A stretch of 58,827 nucleotides of DNA from Nocardia tenerifensis NBRC 101015. Lineage in GTDB: Bacteria; Actinomycetota; Actinomycetes; Mycobacteriales; Mycobacteriaceae. Position 1 is the first letter of the stretch. Every line of letters begins with the position of its first letter. The notes below the pieces were generated by a model that was not told the DNA's origin, ran no database searches, and saw only the letters and a list, made by a program, of their open reading frames with translations. The stretch spans positions 1 through 58,827 of the forward strand of contig NZ_BAGH01000241.1 of the NCBI RefSeq assembly GCF_000308715.1, given 5' to 3'. This document shows, in pieces, positions 46,864 to 58,786 of the stretch. The position numbers and the translations under genes are program-made.

Positions 46864-48984
46864 ATGCCCACGAAGCAAGGCGCCGCCGCTTCCAGCCTCT
46901 CGGAGGCAAACGCCCGGCTGATCTCCTACGCTGAGATCGCGACAATGGCCCGGGTACAACGTCCCGTTCCCACAACCTGGGCACGTCGGCACAGCGACTT
47001 TCCATCGCCAGTAGCTCACGAAGGCACTAGCCCACTCTTCGACGGCCGAGCCGTAGTTGACTGGCTGATCACCACAGGCCACGGCAATACGGACGCCCCC
47101 GAACTGCACGCTGAACTGGCGCTGCACACGCTGGCTGGATGGCGCCGACGAGTACCGCCCCGAATCCTTTTGGATGCCCTAACCTCGCTGATCTGCCTGC
47201 ACCAGCAGCTCGACGCGCCCGTGAGCGGCGGACTAGGATGGCGGTCTCTTGTCGAGCGCGCCGAGAGCCTCGACCCGGATGACACCTTCCTGTTGAGCGA
47301 GCTACGCTCCGTGCCGGACGCGGAGCGCATCGGCCCGGCGCTCGCCACGCTCGCCGATGAGCTGACCGAGGCCGCATACGCCCCGGCCGAAGCCTTCGAT
47401 TGGGTGCTTGACTCGCGCCGACGACTAGGCTCGGCCGCCCACGTCGCCGACGAGTGCGCCCCGGCCATCACCCACACTCTTGCCCGCCTTGCTCTCACCG
47501 CGGACCTAGCGGAGGACGCCGTCATCGCGGTGCCCCACGCCCGCTCAGGAGATCTCCTCGCGGCCTTGCACGCAGAAAGGACATCCGAGGCAGAGCATCT
47601 CTACGTCGCCGCCGATCCGGACCCGACCCTGGTTCGGCTGGTGCGCCGCCGCATGCTTGTGCGCGGGGTCTACGAGTACCGCTTGGACGTCGTGGAAGGC
47701 GTCGATCCTGACACTGACGAATGGGGTGATCCGCACGCCTTGGTCTGTGCGCTCCCATACGAAGCGGCCGAAACCCGCACTGCGCTAGCGGTTCTCGAGC
47801 ACATCCAGAACCTGGCCGACCTACTTTCGGCCGGCCGTACCGCCGTGGTCCTCGGTCCAGCCGATGCTCTTGTGCACGCGTTGCCAGCGCATGGGGAAGC
47901 CGACCGCTTGCGGAGCTGGTTCCTCGCTGAGGGCCTACTGAAGGCTGTGATCAGCCTGCCCGATGGGGTTTACCCCCATCGCCCCGCGTACCGCACAGCG
48001 ATTTGGGTGCTCTCGCGTACGCCGGAGACAGACCGCCACGGACTCGTCCTGCTGTCCGACCTCACGGCTGAAACCATTACCGCCGCCACCCTCAACACCG
48101 TCATCGAGGAGACACACGACTTCCATGCCGCAGGCTGGCGGGCGGACCGTCGGCACGAACCTCGCCGTGCGGTGCTCGTCCCGATCCTTCACCTTCGCCC
48201 CGGCGCGGCGCTGACCCCCCAGTACCGCTCGTATGCGAACCGCTACACCCAGCCGGTCTATGAACGCCCGGTGCGTATCTCCGAACTGGAGCTGACCGTT
48301 CAGCAGTTCCGCGAGCAGGACCGCGCAGATCAGAGCGCCCCGATCCGGACCAATGCAGTACTCCGCCCGGAAGGACAACCGATACGCCGCACCAGCGTCG
48401 CGCGCCTTCTCAAAGAGCGTCGGCTGCGCCGTCTTCCCGGGCACCGTATCGCGGCCGAGCACCTGGCGTCCGATGGCCATTACCCCGTAATCACCCCCGC
48501 TGAAGTAATGGGAGTCGCACCCGTCGGCGGCCGGCGTATCGACCGCGCCGTATTGCTCACCGCATACGAACATGCCGAGTTCACTGAGCCCGGCGACATT
48601 GTGGTGACCACCAGCCCCGTCTTCGGCGTGTATGTCGACGAAGAGGGCTTGTCCGTGGTCGCTTACCCTGCACGTGTTCTGCGCGCACGGCATGACCGTG
48701 ATCCCGAACACCCAGTTCGCCCTCGAGTCCTGGCTGCACTACTGCGCGCCGCCGCAGAGCACGGCCGAGTCAACGGTGCAATGCGGGCGCCCCGCCGCAT
48801 CGAAGATCTGATCGTCCCCGACCTCGATCCCACCGAGGCAGCACATTATGACGCCCTACTCGCCGAGATCAGCCGACGGACTGCGCTGCTACGACAGCAG
48901 AGTGCGGCCCTGGACGATCTCGCCCGCCTCACCGCCGCCGGCCTCACCGACGGCACCCTCGCTCTCAACGCATTACCGAACTGA
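46864..48984 (+). CDS. HTH - degenerate N6-methyltransferase - HsdS-like fusion
   Basis: 706 residues. An N-terminal helix-turn-helix of AlpA/MerR style (about 18-68: ISYAEIATMARVQRPVPTTW, then FDGRAVVDWL). The centre (about 130-450) follows the order of a type I methylase, but the SAM motif is AVPHARSGDLL instead of DPxCGSGG, and CALPYEA (residue 295) stands where NPPY/F is needed, so methyl transfer is unlikely. The C-terminal 200 residues look like half an HsdS: a GDIVVTTSPVFGVYV target-domain strand and a helical coil with HYDALLAEISRRTALLRQQ. It precedes hsdM by 42 bp. Regulatory or decoy roles are inferred. Confidence 0.75.
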   Translation: MPTKQGAAASSLSEANARLISYAEIATMARVQRPVPTTWARRHSDFPSPVAHEGTSPLFDGRAVVDWLITTGHGNTDAPELHAELALHTLAGWRRRVPPRILLDALTSLICLHQQLDAPVSGGLGWRSLVERAESLDPDDTFLLSELRSVPDAERIGPALATLADELTEAAYAPAEAFDWVLDSRRRLGSAAHVADECAPAITHTLARLALTADLAEDAVIAVPHARSGDLLAALHAERTSEAEHLYVAADPDPTLVRLVRRRMLVRGVYEYRLDVVEGVDPDTDEWGDPHALVCALPYEAAETRTALAVLEHIQNLADLLSAGRTAVVLGPADALVHALPAHGEADRLRSWFLAEGLLKAVISLPDGVYPHRPAYRTAIWVLSRTPETDRHGLVLLSDLTAETITAATLNTVIEETHDFHAAGWRADRRHEPRRAVLVPILHLRPGAALTPQYRSYANRYTQPVYERPVRISELELTVQQFREQDRADQSAPIRTNAVLRPEGQPIRRTSVARLLKERRLRRLPGHRIAAEHLASDGHYPVITPAEVMGVAPVGGRRIDRAVLLTAYEHAEFTEPGDIVVTTSPVFGVYVDEEGLSVVAYPARVLRARHDRDPEHPVRPRVLAALLRAAAEHGRVNGAMRAPRRIEDLIVPDLDPTEAAHYDALLAEISRRTALLRQQSAALDDLARLTAAGLTDGTLALNALPN

Positions 48985-49026
48985 CCCGCGCCAACCCGCA
49001 GGACCCAAAGGAGACGAAAACCCGCC

Positions 49027-50641
<1,615 letters not shown>

Positions 50642-50652
<11 letters not shown>

Positions 50653-51886
50653 GATCAATCTCGCGGCTGATCGAGTAAACCTCCCTATCGGATTTCCCGA
50701 CATCCCGTCAGATTGGAGGTGGGCACCTCTAGCTGAATCTTGCACGGGCATTTACGACTGCCCTCACTCAACACCTGAACTTACGAGCTCGGGCCCTTAC
50801 CTGGTACGAACGCAAGACTACACGGATGGGGTTCTGAAACTAGACAAAATGGCGCGAGTTTCTGAAGAGACATACGCGGACCGAGTGCGCCGGGCGGTTC
50901 CGCAACGTGGCGATATTTTGTATAGTCGAGAAGGTAGTTACCATGGAATCGCCGCAGAAGTTCCATTCGGGCATCGGGTATGCATGGGACAGCGCATGGT
51001 TCTCATTCGCCCTAATTCCAACGTGCTCAACTTTAGGTTCTTGCGCTACTGGCTGAACTCGTCCTACGTACGAGACTTCATCGAGGGTATGCGCGAAGGG
51101 TCTGGCGCCCCGCGAATCAACATGCCAACAATCCGCGAGCTGTTGACGCCTCTACCTCCAATCGGAGAGCAAAACTCTGTGGCGCGCCTACTCGGAGCGC
51201 TTGACGACAAGATCGCCGTCAATGAGCGCATTGCAGCCACCGCAGACGAGCTGGTTTTGGCAATCGCGTCTAGTGAGCGTTGGGAAGCACGCATCCCGCT
51301 GGGCGAAATCTGCACTCTCCGCAAGGATCAGATTTCCCCCGCGGAGATTTCAGAACCCCAGGTCGATCATTACAGTCTGCCTGCATTTGATTCACAAAAG
51401 CGGCCTGAACGCACCTCGCCTGGAACCATCAAGAGTGGAAAATTTCTCGTAGCCACTCCGGCCGTCCTATTCTCTAAGCTAAATCCGGAAATCCCACGGG
51501 TATGGAATGTGACACCCGCCAATGCTGTGCCAGCATTGGCTTCCACTGAGTTCCTAGTTCTAACTCCGCGCGGCGATGTATCGACCCACGAGTTGTGGGC
51601 AGTGACCGCGCAGCAGGACTTCAGGGAGGTCGTGGCCGCTAGGGTGACGGGGACGTCCAAGAGCCATCAGCGCGTCCGGCCTACCGACGTGCTCGCTGCG
51701 GAGGTGGTCGACCCGCGCCGCTTCGGCGCTGTTCAACAGCAGATCAATTCCCTCGCGCTCAGCGCACTCGCGGCCCGCAAAGAGTCCGTCGTCCTCGCCT
51801 CCCTCCGCGACACCCTCCTCCCCCAAATAACGTCCGGCCGTCTCCGCGTCAAGGAGGCCGAAATGATTATCGAGGACCACGCATGA
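50642..51886 (+). CDS. hsdS: Type I specificity subunit HsdS
   Basis: 414 residues. Two target-recognition domains are separated by conserved helices: TRD1 about 20-175, central coil PLPPIGEQNSVARLLGALDD, TRD2 about 215-360, and a distal coil ending LRDTLLPQITSGRL. It sets the bipartite DNA target of the system; the target cannot be predicted from sequence. The GTG at 50642 has GGAGG 6 nt upstream within hsdM. The recognition domains are visibly more AT-rich (long runs such as gatattttgtatagtcgag) than the flanking hsdM, hsdR and the gene's own last 200 bp, so they look swapped in. Confidence 0.93.
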
Positions 51887-54800
51887 CGTACGACTCCAGC
51901 GCCTCCGACGAGAACTCGGCTGAGGACACCGCGCTTTCCAATTTCCGCCCCCTGGAAAGCGATTGGGAGCACCTCGCTCTCGATGAGCTCGAAAGGTTGG
52001 CGTGGTCCAGGAATGAGGGCAACGAACTCGCCCCCAACTCCGGCCACCGCGCCTCCTGGGACGACCTGGTCCTCTACTCCGACCTACGCGAAGCCATTGA
52101 GCGGCTCAACCCGGACCTGCCACCAGACGCCGTCGGTGACGCGCTCGCCACCGCTTCGACTCCTACCTCGCAGGACGCGTATGAGGAGAATCGGACTGCT
52201 CACGTCTACCTGACGGACGGCATCCGGTCGGTTAGCTACACCGACGAATTCGGGGCAGTGCACAACCCGACCGTTCGTATTGTCGACCTGGCCGACCGGG
52301 ACAAGAACACCTATCGGGCGGTCCGCCAGGTCACCGTCATCGACGGCGAGAAGAACGGCCGTTTCGACCTCGTCCTGTACGTCAACGGCCTCCCCTTGGC
52401 CGTCATCGAGCTGAAGCGCGCCGGCGACGAGGACACCAGGCTGAGTGACGCTCACACACAGATCAGCTGGTACGTGAAGGATTTCCCGACGGCTTTCCGC
52501 TACAACGCGATTGTGCTGCTCTCCGACGGCATCACAGCCAAGTACGGCACTCCCTTTACTGCCTACGAGCACTTCGCCCCGTGGAACACCGACGACACGG
52601 GCAGACGCATCAACCCCATGGAGGCCGATGGACTGACTCAGTCGGGCCAGAACCTCGCGCTTCACGGTCTGTTCGACCAGCTCCGGCTCCTCACCCTAAT
52701 CCGGTCCTTCATCAACTTCGTACCGTCGAAGCGGATGAAGCGGATCGCCAAACCGCACCAGTACTTCGCCGTCACCCGCGCTGCACAGGCCGTGCGCAAA
52801 GCCGCGGCGACCGACGGCAAGGCTGGCGTGGTCTGGCACACCCAGGGTTCAGGCAAGTCCGAGGAGATGGTCCTCACGACCAACGTCGTGGTCCGCGACC
52901 CGGTCCTGCATAACCCCACCGTCGTCGTCGTCACCGATCGCAACGACCTCGACAACCAGCTGTATACGACCTTCCTGGAGAGCGAAATCCTCCCAGAAAA
53001 GCCGCGCCAGATCCTGACTCGTGCCGAGCTACGCGAGGAGCTCGCCGCGAAACGCACCGGCGGAATCCTGTTCACCACGCTCCAGAAGTTCGGGCGTACA
53101 AAGCGGGAGAAGGAGTCGGGCGCCGACCACCCTCTGCTCTCCGACCGGCGCAACATCGTCGTAGTCGTAGACGAAGCCCACCGCAGCCACTACGACAACC
53201 TGGACGGCTATGCCCGCCACCTGCGTGACGCCCTCCCGCACGCGACACTCCTCGCCTTCACCGGCACCCCGATCTCCGAGGCCGACCGCAACACCCGGGA
53301 CGTATTCGGTGGGCCCGACTACATCGACGTCTACGACCTCAAGCGGGCCGCCGATGACGGCGCGACCGTCAAGGTCTACCACGAGAGCCGCGTCGTCCAG
53401 CTCGTCTTGGACCACGACGTCGACCCCACCAAGATCGACGAGGAAGCAGACCGGATCACCGACGGCCTCGACGAAACCGAGCGCCGCCGTATTGAGCAGG
53501 CCGTCGCAACCATGAACGCGATGTATGGCGCACCGGCCCGGATACGCGACCTGGCCCAGGACCTGGTCGAGCACTGGGAAGCAAGGCGGACACGGATGCA
53601 GCCGTTCGTTGGCGTCTCCGAGAAGCCGAACGGCGCGGCCGGCAAGGCGATGATTGTGTGCGCCACACGTGACATTTGTGTGCGGGTCTACGACGCTCTG
53701 CGCGAGCTGCGCCCGGAATGGCATAGCGACGAGATCGACAAGGGCGCAATGAAGATCGTGTTCTCCTCGGACTCCCGCAAAGACCCAGCACATCTGCGCG
53801 CACACGCCCTGCGGGACTCGCAGCGTAAGACCGTCATCAACCGCGCCACGGACCCCGACGATGAGCTCGAACTTCTCATCGTCAACAACATGCTCCTGAC
53901 CGGATTCGATGCCCCACCGGTCCACACCATGTACCTGGACCGCCCGCTCAAGGGCGCCAACCTGATGCAGGCCCTCGCCCGCGTCAACCGACGGTTCCGC
54001 GGCAAGGAAGACGGTCTGCTCGTTGGCTACGCACCGCTGACCGAGCATCTCCAGAACGCGATCGCCGAATACTCAAACGCCGACCAGAAGGACCGAACTC
54101 TGGGCCAGGACATCGACCGCGCACTCGATGAACTGCGCAACGAGTACGACATCCTCGGCGACATGCTCCGCGGTTGGGATTGGCGTGAGCGGCTTGCTCG
54201 GCCCAAGCGCACGGCGTTCATCGATGCAGCGCTGGGCACCGCGAACTACCTTCGCAACCCGGCCACCCCGGGCAACAACCCCGACAAGCTCGATAATCCC
54301 AACGACACTCTCAGCCGCCGTTTCCGCGACCACGCCCACCGGCTGGAACGCTTCCACGCACTCGCGGGTTCCTCAGCCGACATCGCCTCCCGCTTCTTGG
54401 ACCAGCCGCAATGGAAAAGGGACATCCAGTTCCTCGTCGAGGTCCGCGCGTACATGGCAAAGCTAGACGCGATGGACAGAGAAGCCCGGGGTCTGCCCAT
54501 CGCCCGCGATGTCCAGCTGTACCTATCCCAGCTCACCTCGGCCGTCGTCGAGACCGGCGGTGTGACAGACCTGTTCGCCGAAGCCGGCCTGGAGACCGCC
54601 GACCTCACCCACCTCACCGACGCAGTTGTCTCCCGGCTCCAGAACAGCGAGACGCCGCACTTGGTCGCCGAGGCGCTCCGCCGGCTCGTCGAACAGAAGA
54701 TGCGCGAGGTCACCGGGCACAACATCGTGCGTCGAACAACCTTCTCGGAGCGTCTGCAAGATCTGATGGTCCAGTACATGCGCCAGCAGCTCACCAGCGC

Positions 54801-55182
54801 GGAGATCATCGCGAGGCTGGTCGAGATGGCGAAGGAAGTCAGGAACGACGCCGAACGTGGCAAGCAGTTCAACCCATCCCTGGACGACAACGAGCTCGCC
54901 TTCTACGACGCCGTGGCCGATCTGGGCAGCGCACGCAAACTCATGGGAGATGAAGTTCTGGCGGGAATCGCCCGCGAACTGGTCGCGGAGGTCCGCAAGC
55001 AGATCAAGAAGGACTGGATCTCACGGGAACCAGTCCGCGCGAAACTTCGCTCCACAATCAGGCGCCTTCTGGCCCGCCGTGGGTATCCGCCCGAGGAGGC
55101 ACCCAAGGCAATCGAGCTGGTACTGAAGCAGATGGAACACTTCGCCAACGAGTGGTCGCAGGATGGAACAGCGGAATCTTGA
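51883..55182 (+). CDS. hsdR: Type I restriction endonuclease HsdR
   Basis: 1099 residues, full length. The N-terminal nuclease domain has the PD-(D/E)xK residues in GRFDLVLYVNGLPLAVIELK; the translocase has Walker A HTQGSGKSEEM near residue 325 and DEAH in VVVDEAHRSHYDN at 430, later motifs VTGFDAPPVHT-like (LLTGFDAPPVHTMYLDRPL) and ALARVNR, and a helical C-terminal domain for binding HsdM. No frameshift or internal stop, so the system should be active. Its ATG overlaps the hsdS stop (ATGA). Confidence 0.96.
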   Translation: MTYDSSASDENSAEDTALSNFRPLESDWEHLALDELERLAWSRNEGNELAPNSGHRASWDDLVLYSDLREAIERLNPDLPPDAVGDALATASTPTSQDAYEENRTAHVYLTDGIRSVSYTDEFGAVHNPTVRIVDLADRDKNTYRAVRQVTVIDGEKNGRFDLVLYVNGLPLAVIELKRAGDEDTRLSDAHTQISWYVKDFPTAFRYNAIVLLSDGITAKYGTPFTAYEHFAPWNTDDTGRRINPMEADGLTQSGQNLALHGLFDQLRLLTLIRSFINFVPSKRMKRIAKPHQYFAVTRAAQAVRKAAATDGKAGVVWHTQGSGKSEEMVLTTNVVVRDPVLHNPTVVVVTDRNDLDNQLYTTFLESEILPEKPRQILTRAELREELAAKRTGGILFTTLQKFGRTKREKESGADHPLLSDRRNIVVVVDEAHRSHYDNLDGYARHLRDALPHATLLAFTGTPISEADRNTRDVFGGPDYIDVYDLKRAADDGATVKVYHESRVVQLVLDHDVDPTKIDEEADRITDGLDETERRRIEQAVATMNAMYGAPARIRDLAQDLVEHWEARRTRMQPFVGVSEKPNGAAGKAMIVCATRDICVRVYDALRELRPEWHSDEIDKGAMKIVFSSDSRKDPAHLRAHALRDSQRKTVINRATDPDDELELLIVNNMLLTGFDAPPVHTMYLDRPLKGANLMQALARVNRRFRGKEDGLLVGYAPLTEHLQNAIAEYSNADQKDRTLGQDIDRALDELRNEYDILGDMLRGWDWRERLARPKRTAFIDAALGTANYLRNPATPGNNPDKLDNPNDTLSRRFRDHAHRLERFHALAGSSADIASRFLDQPQWKRDIQFLVEVRAYMAKLDAMDREARGLPIARDVQLYLSQLTSAVVETGGVTDLFAEAGLETADLTHLTDAVVSRLQNSETPHLVAEALRRLVEQKMREVTGHNIVRRTTFSERLQDLMVQYMRQQLTSAEIIARLVEMAKEVRNDAERGKQFNPSLDDNELAFYDAVADLGSARKLMGDEVLAGIARELVAEVRKQIKKDWISREPVRAKLRSTIRRLLARRGYPPEEAPKAIELVLKQMEHFANEWSQDGTAES

Positions 55183-55600
55183 TCCGCGCGGCCAAGCGGG
55201 GCGGAGGCGGGACGACAATTCACCGGTAAATAGGCGCAGATTCATCGATCGAGCACACTGGACGGCGCGCCGAGTACCCGACGAGATCCATCGTGACCGA
55301 GTCAATGTGCAGGAACATTGCGGTAGGTAGCCTGGGATGATGCCCAGCGATCGACCCTTCAAACCGAGCGGGGACTACTAATCCGGGAAAACCCATTTCG
55401 CTCCGACTACGCTCCGAGTCCCGACACATTCCGTGACGGAACTGCCCTCACGTGGGGGAAGTCTTGACCGCTGACAGTCTGGCGCAGGCTTGATCGGCTG
55501 CAGTCCCAACCGACAGGATGTACCGCAGCTTCGGACCGCTCGCTCACCGAGACCGATCGCCGCTGGCCGGGTATGAACGACGATCGTTCCTATAGATACT
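55183..55600. other. Gap after hsdR without a recognisable gene
   Basis: 418 bp between the hsdR stop and the stop of the convergent HEPN-like gene. Short frames on the minus strand have no ribosome site or conserved look. I see no strong hairpin with a T run that could be named as terminator. Confidence 0.5.
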
Positions 55601-56302
55601 TCACCTGTCAAGGTTGCAGTCGACGACAACCGCGATACGGCCGACCGTGAAGAGCGTGTCTGAGACGGATTCCTTGTCGAATATGGGCTTTTCACGTGGC
55701 GGCCTGGTCGGGTCGTGCCAAGGATGGCCGGTGACCGAGTGCGCGAAGCTATTGCGCCGGTTTGCGAGCTTCTTGATTTGGGCCTGCACCTCGGCCTTCT
55801 CCTCGGACGATAGACTCAATAGCGGCAAAAGCCTCGCGAACTTCTGTTGCAGACCGCTGGACCCTGACGGGCGGTCCGTGGTGATCAAGTCTTCGGCCAG
55901 TGCCTCAAGAGCTGCGACTGCTGCAACAGTCACGGCACCGTACCCGATTGTCTCAGCATCCTTCACCGCGTACATGTCTTCGTCGACCATCATGTCGCAC
56001 TCGTACTCCCAGCCTCGGATGCGGCGTGACCCGCTCTCCTTGATCTTGCTGAGCTGGGCGAGATGCTCTTCGGAGGCTGCGGCGATCCTTCGGAACAAGA
56101 AGACGGAGGCGCCTAGCCTGCTGGTGAACTCCATGAATAGGAAATCGTGAATGAAATCGTGGAAGTCGACGTAGAGATCGGCAAGGCTGGACGGGTTTTC
56201 GTCAACACCAGCCCAGTACCACTCCACCATCTCCTTATGCGACATGGGTGTCATTGCCGAGTGCATGTCGTCTGGATCGCCCTTGAAGTACACAGCCGTC
56301 AC
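55601..56302 (-). CDS. Island protein with HEPN-like Rx4H motif
   Basis: Up to 233 residues, almost all helical. Near the C terminus KKLANRRNSFAHSVTGHPW contains R-N-S-F-A-H, the Rx4H motif with an asparagine after the arginine that marks HEPN-domain RNases. The N-terminal part is acidic and aromatic (MVEWYWAGVDENPSS, YVDFHDFIHDFLFMEF). Assignment to HEPN rests on that motif plus helix content, and could be wrong. Start is unsure: GTG 56302 has no ribosome site, and ATGs at 56266, 56254 and 56245 are alternatives. It converges on hsdR. Confidence 0.6.
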   Translation of the reverse strand: MTAVYFKGDPDDMHSAMTPMSHKEMVEWYWAGVDENPSSLADLYVDFHDFIHDFLFMEFTSRLGASVFLFRRIAAASEEHLAQLSKIKESGSRRIRGWEYECDMMVDEDMYAVKDAETIGYGAVTVAAVAALEALAEDLITTDRPSGSSGLQQKFARLLPLLSLSSEEKAEVQAQIKKLANRRNSFAHSVTGHPWHDPTRPPREKPIFDKESVSDTLFTVGRIAVVVDCNLDR

Positions 56303-57154
56303 GATATTGGATGAGCAACGGCATCGTCATTCGAATTATGGCCGACCAGGTTGCTCTCGTCCGGAGTCGCCCGGCACTACAGCTCGGTTCATGCGCAGTC
56401 GTGTCCCCGGGTTGACGCTGTGGCGTTACAACGACGCTGGTTACGTCAAGACATGGGCCGCCTCACCGCGATTCGCAACGACACCAGCCGCATCATGCCC
56501 GTATTCGACCACGATGTCCTGTCCCTCCCGCTCAGTCTTGGCCAGTTGCAACGCGTCTGCGACAGCTGCGAATTCCTCTAGTGCGGCCTGCAGATCTTCG
56601 ACGATCTCCTGCGCGTTGGCCACTGGTGGCTGCAGTTCGCCGCTGCTCTCGCAAGGACTGCCTGCGACAGACTATGGCTGCCTGCGATCAGGCCATCCCT
56701 GAGAGCGATTCCATACAGTCGTGGCACCTTCGCTCTTCTCCTGAAACCGATATCAACCTCACCGTCGAATATCACGGTGATTTTCGGAGTTCTTGGTTAC
56801 CTACCATCGAAGACACGGCCGACGCGTCCACCAGGAGAATTGCGGACCCTTCGATCCCAAGGCCTGTCCGGGTCGTGCCAGCGACAGCGGCGATTTCCGA
56901 CGCGACAGGACGCACCATGAGTCTCATGAAATCGCTTGACTACTCCACATTTAGTGAGCGTTCATGTAACAGCCTACCAAATTGAATTAGCCCATAGTTA
57001 TTTGACTACGGAGCTGAATTTATGGATAAGTACTGAAGTAACGCAAGCCAATCAAGGCCTCGGCGAAAGTGTGCTAAATCAGTATCTCTCCGCAAGGTGC
57101 CACGAGCACAGCATCGGCAGCGCACCCCCGCTCGCAGGAAAGGAAGAACCAGCA
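56303..57154. other. Mostly non-coding island segment
   Basis: About 850 bp without a gene that I can firmly support. GC is close to the genome average until about 56980; from there to 57080 it is clearly AT-rich (for example tagttatttgactacgg), probably holding the excisionase promoter. One small minus-strand frame is listed separately. Confidence 0.5.
56441..56623 (-). CDS. Possible 60-residue protein
   Basis: Acidic, helical sequence beginning ANAQEIVEDLQAALEEFAAV with a GTG start and no ribosome site. The composition looks protein-like, with helix-forming residues and no low-complexity repeat, but there is no homology that I recognise. It could be a remnant or an antitoxin-sized protein. 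Confidence 0.25.
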   Translation of the reverse strand: MANAQEIVEDLQAALEEFAAVADALQLAKTEREGQDIVVEYGHDAAGVVANRGEAAHVLT

Positions 57155-57387
57155 ATGCCAAGAACAGTGCCCGCCATCGGCAGATACGGCGAGTCAGACG
57201 AACCCGTCTGGCTAACCCGCAAAGAACTGTCCATTCGAACCAGGCTGAGCGAAAAGACCTTGCGAAATTGGGCCTGCGATGGCAGGGGCCGAAATTCACC
57301 CGCTTCGGCGGTCGAGTCCGCTACCGGGTGGCCGACCTGGTCAGGTGGGAGAACGAACTGTTCGCCCCAAATGAGTTGGCGGCGTAG
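57155..57387 (+). pseudogene. Excisionase / AlpA-type HTH protein, frameshifted
   Basis: ATG at 57155 after AGGAAAGGAAG. The first frame reads WLTRKELSIRTRLSEKTLRNW, the start of a MerR/AlpA-like helix-turn-helix. At the GGGG run near 57285 the frame must change to give GPKFTRFGGRVRYRVADLVRWE, the rest of the same domain, ending at 57387. One missing base in the G run explains it. Position directly before the integrase is typical of an excisionase. A sequencing error in the run is possible. Confidence 0.75.
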
Positions 57388-58692
57388 CAAGGGCGCTGGA
57401 TCCTGGCGCGCCGCCCGAGAAGTCGAAGCTGATCTCCGTTAAAGGCCCCGACGAGATCTACCGTCTGGATCGCGTACGGCACCGAGCCTTCAATGGCGAG
57501 GAAATCCGCACCAGCGCGCAGGGGCGAACCAAGAAGGAATGCCTCGATGAGTGGTGGCGGCGATTCCACATCAACAACCGCAAGGGCTCGAAGCGTAAGC
57601 GCGCCAGCAAGCGTGTGCAGTTCGCGCCGACCGCCAAGATGAGCCTGGCGTTCGCCGAGCTCGACAAGCAGTGGAAGGCGCGGGTCGAGGAGGGTGACCT
57701 GTCCGCCGATACGTACAGCACTACCACCGCAGCATCTACACCGTCGCAGCAGGACCGAAGAACCACAACCCGGATGCTTTCAAGCTCGAGACGGAGATGG
57801 GCAATCTGAGCATCGTCGAAGCCGCGGACGCTGCCGACATCACCGACTATCTGGATGAAGTGGCCGAGGTCTCGGTGTCGAGGGCGAAGATGCAGCATCA
57901 GCTGCTGGGTATGGCATTTCGACTCGCGGTGCTTGGACGGGCGATACACACATCGGAGAACCCGATGCCGCATGTCCTCTGCCCCGTCAGGAAACCTACT
58001 GTGCCACACCCGATTACACGCCAACAGGCGCAGGACATGTACCGGTACATCAATTGAGTTGCCCGGAGGCAAGGACAAGTACACGCGCCTGTACTTCCTG
58101 TTCTTGCTCGGGACAGGTGTGCGGCCTGGGGAGGGACTGGCGATCCGTTGGGCAGACCTCACAACCGAGACCCTCGACGACACCAACCCCGGACGGTCGC
58201 CTACATCGGGGCGACGGTCCGCCGCAAAACCGGCGTCGGGACCTACCGGCACCCCGCCCGCAAAAAGGGGCCGCCGTACCGTGTGGCGCTGCCGACGTGG
58301 CTTGCGGACGAGTTGATGGCGGAGCAAATCCGTGTGCGGCCGAAGTCGGAAGAGCAGCCGGTGTTTCGAGGCCCGCGTCCACCTCGCTAGTGAGCATGCC
58401 CAACGCCCAAGATGTGATTCTGAGGATCCGAGACGGCAGTCCGCTACCGGACTTTCGGCTGTCAGACCTGCGGGACACCGTCACAACGCATATCACCGCG
58501 GTGACCGGCGACCCTGAACGTGCCAGCGCTCAGCTGGGGCATACAGACGGCAACATTTCGATCGCGCAGAAGTACTACATCGGCGCGGACGCGAAGCGTT
58601 TGGTCGTCGTGGACAACGCTGAGCACCTCGAACTACTGAATCCCCTGAAAATGGGAAACACTCGGGAATCCGGGGCCGGTTCGCCCGATTAG
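57384..58692 (+). pseudogene. Tyrosine integrase, multiply broken
   Basis: Parts in order but in different frames: N-terminal DNA-binding region (RTSAQGRTKKECLDEWW, from about 57435), core-binding region (57797-58057, ending in a stop), catalytic start LYFLFLLGTGVRPGEGLAIR with the first active arginine (from 58075), VAYIGATVRRKTGVGTYRHP (from about 58194, stop at 58388) and the C-terminal box SDLRDTVTTHI, LGHTDGNISIAQKYY with the tyrosine (to 58692). At least four frame changes or stops, no start codon, and serine replaces the usual histidine of the HxLR box. It cannot make an active integrase. Confidence 0.85.
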
Positions 58693-58740
58693 GCCGGATA
58701 GGGACCGGGCCTGACCTGCCCGAATACGGCTGTCCTAGTG

Positions 58741-58786
58741 GCGATCGAGGAACATCCGCATGCCGCACAGTGTATGCGGACGATCG
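58741..58786. terminator. Hairpin after the integrase remnant
   Basis: TCCGCAT (58755-58761), a 12-nt loop, ATGCGGA (58774-58780), with outer GCGATCG (58741-58747) and CGATCG (58781-58786) as possible further pairing. It could terminate the integrase or be part of the island end; no T run follows. I see no tRNA gene here. Confidence 0.4.

Noticed and set aside
57458..58327. Minus-strand 289-codon frame opposite the integrase remnant
   Set aside because: The plus strand shows ordered tyrosine-integrase motifs in broken frames; the minus frame has no recognisable feature.
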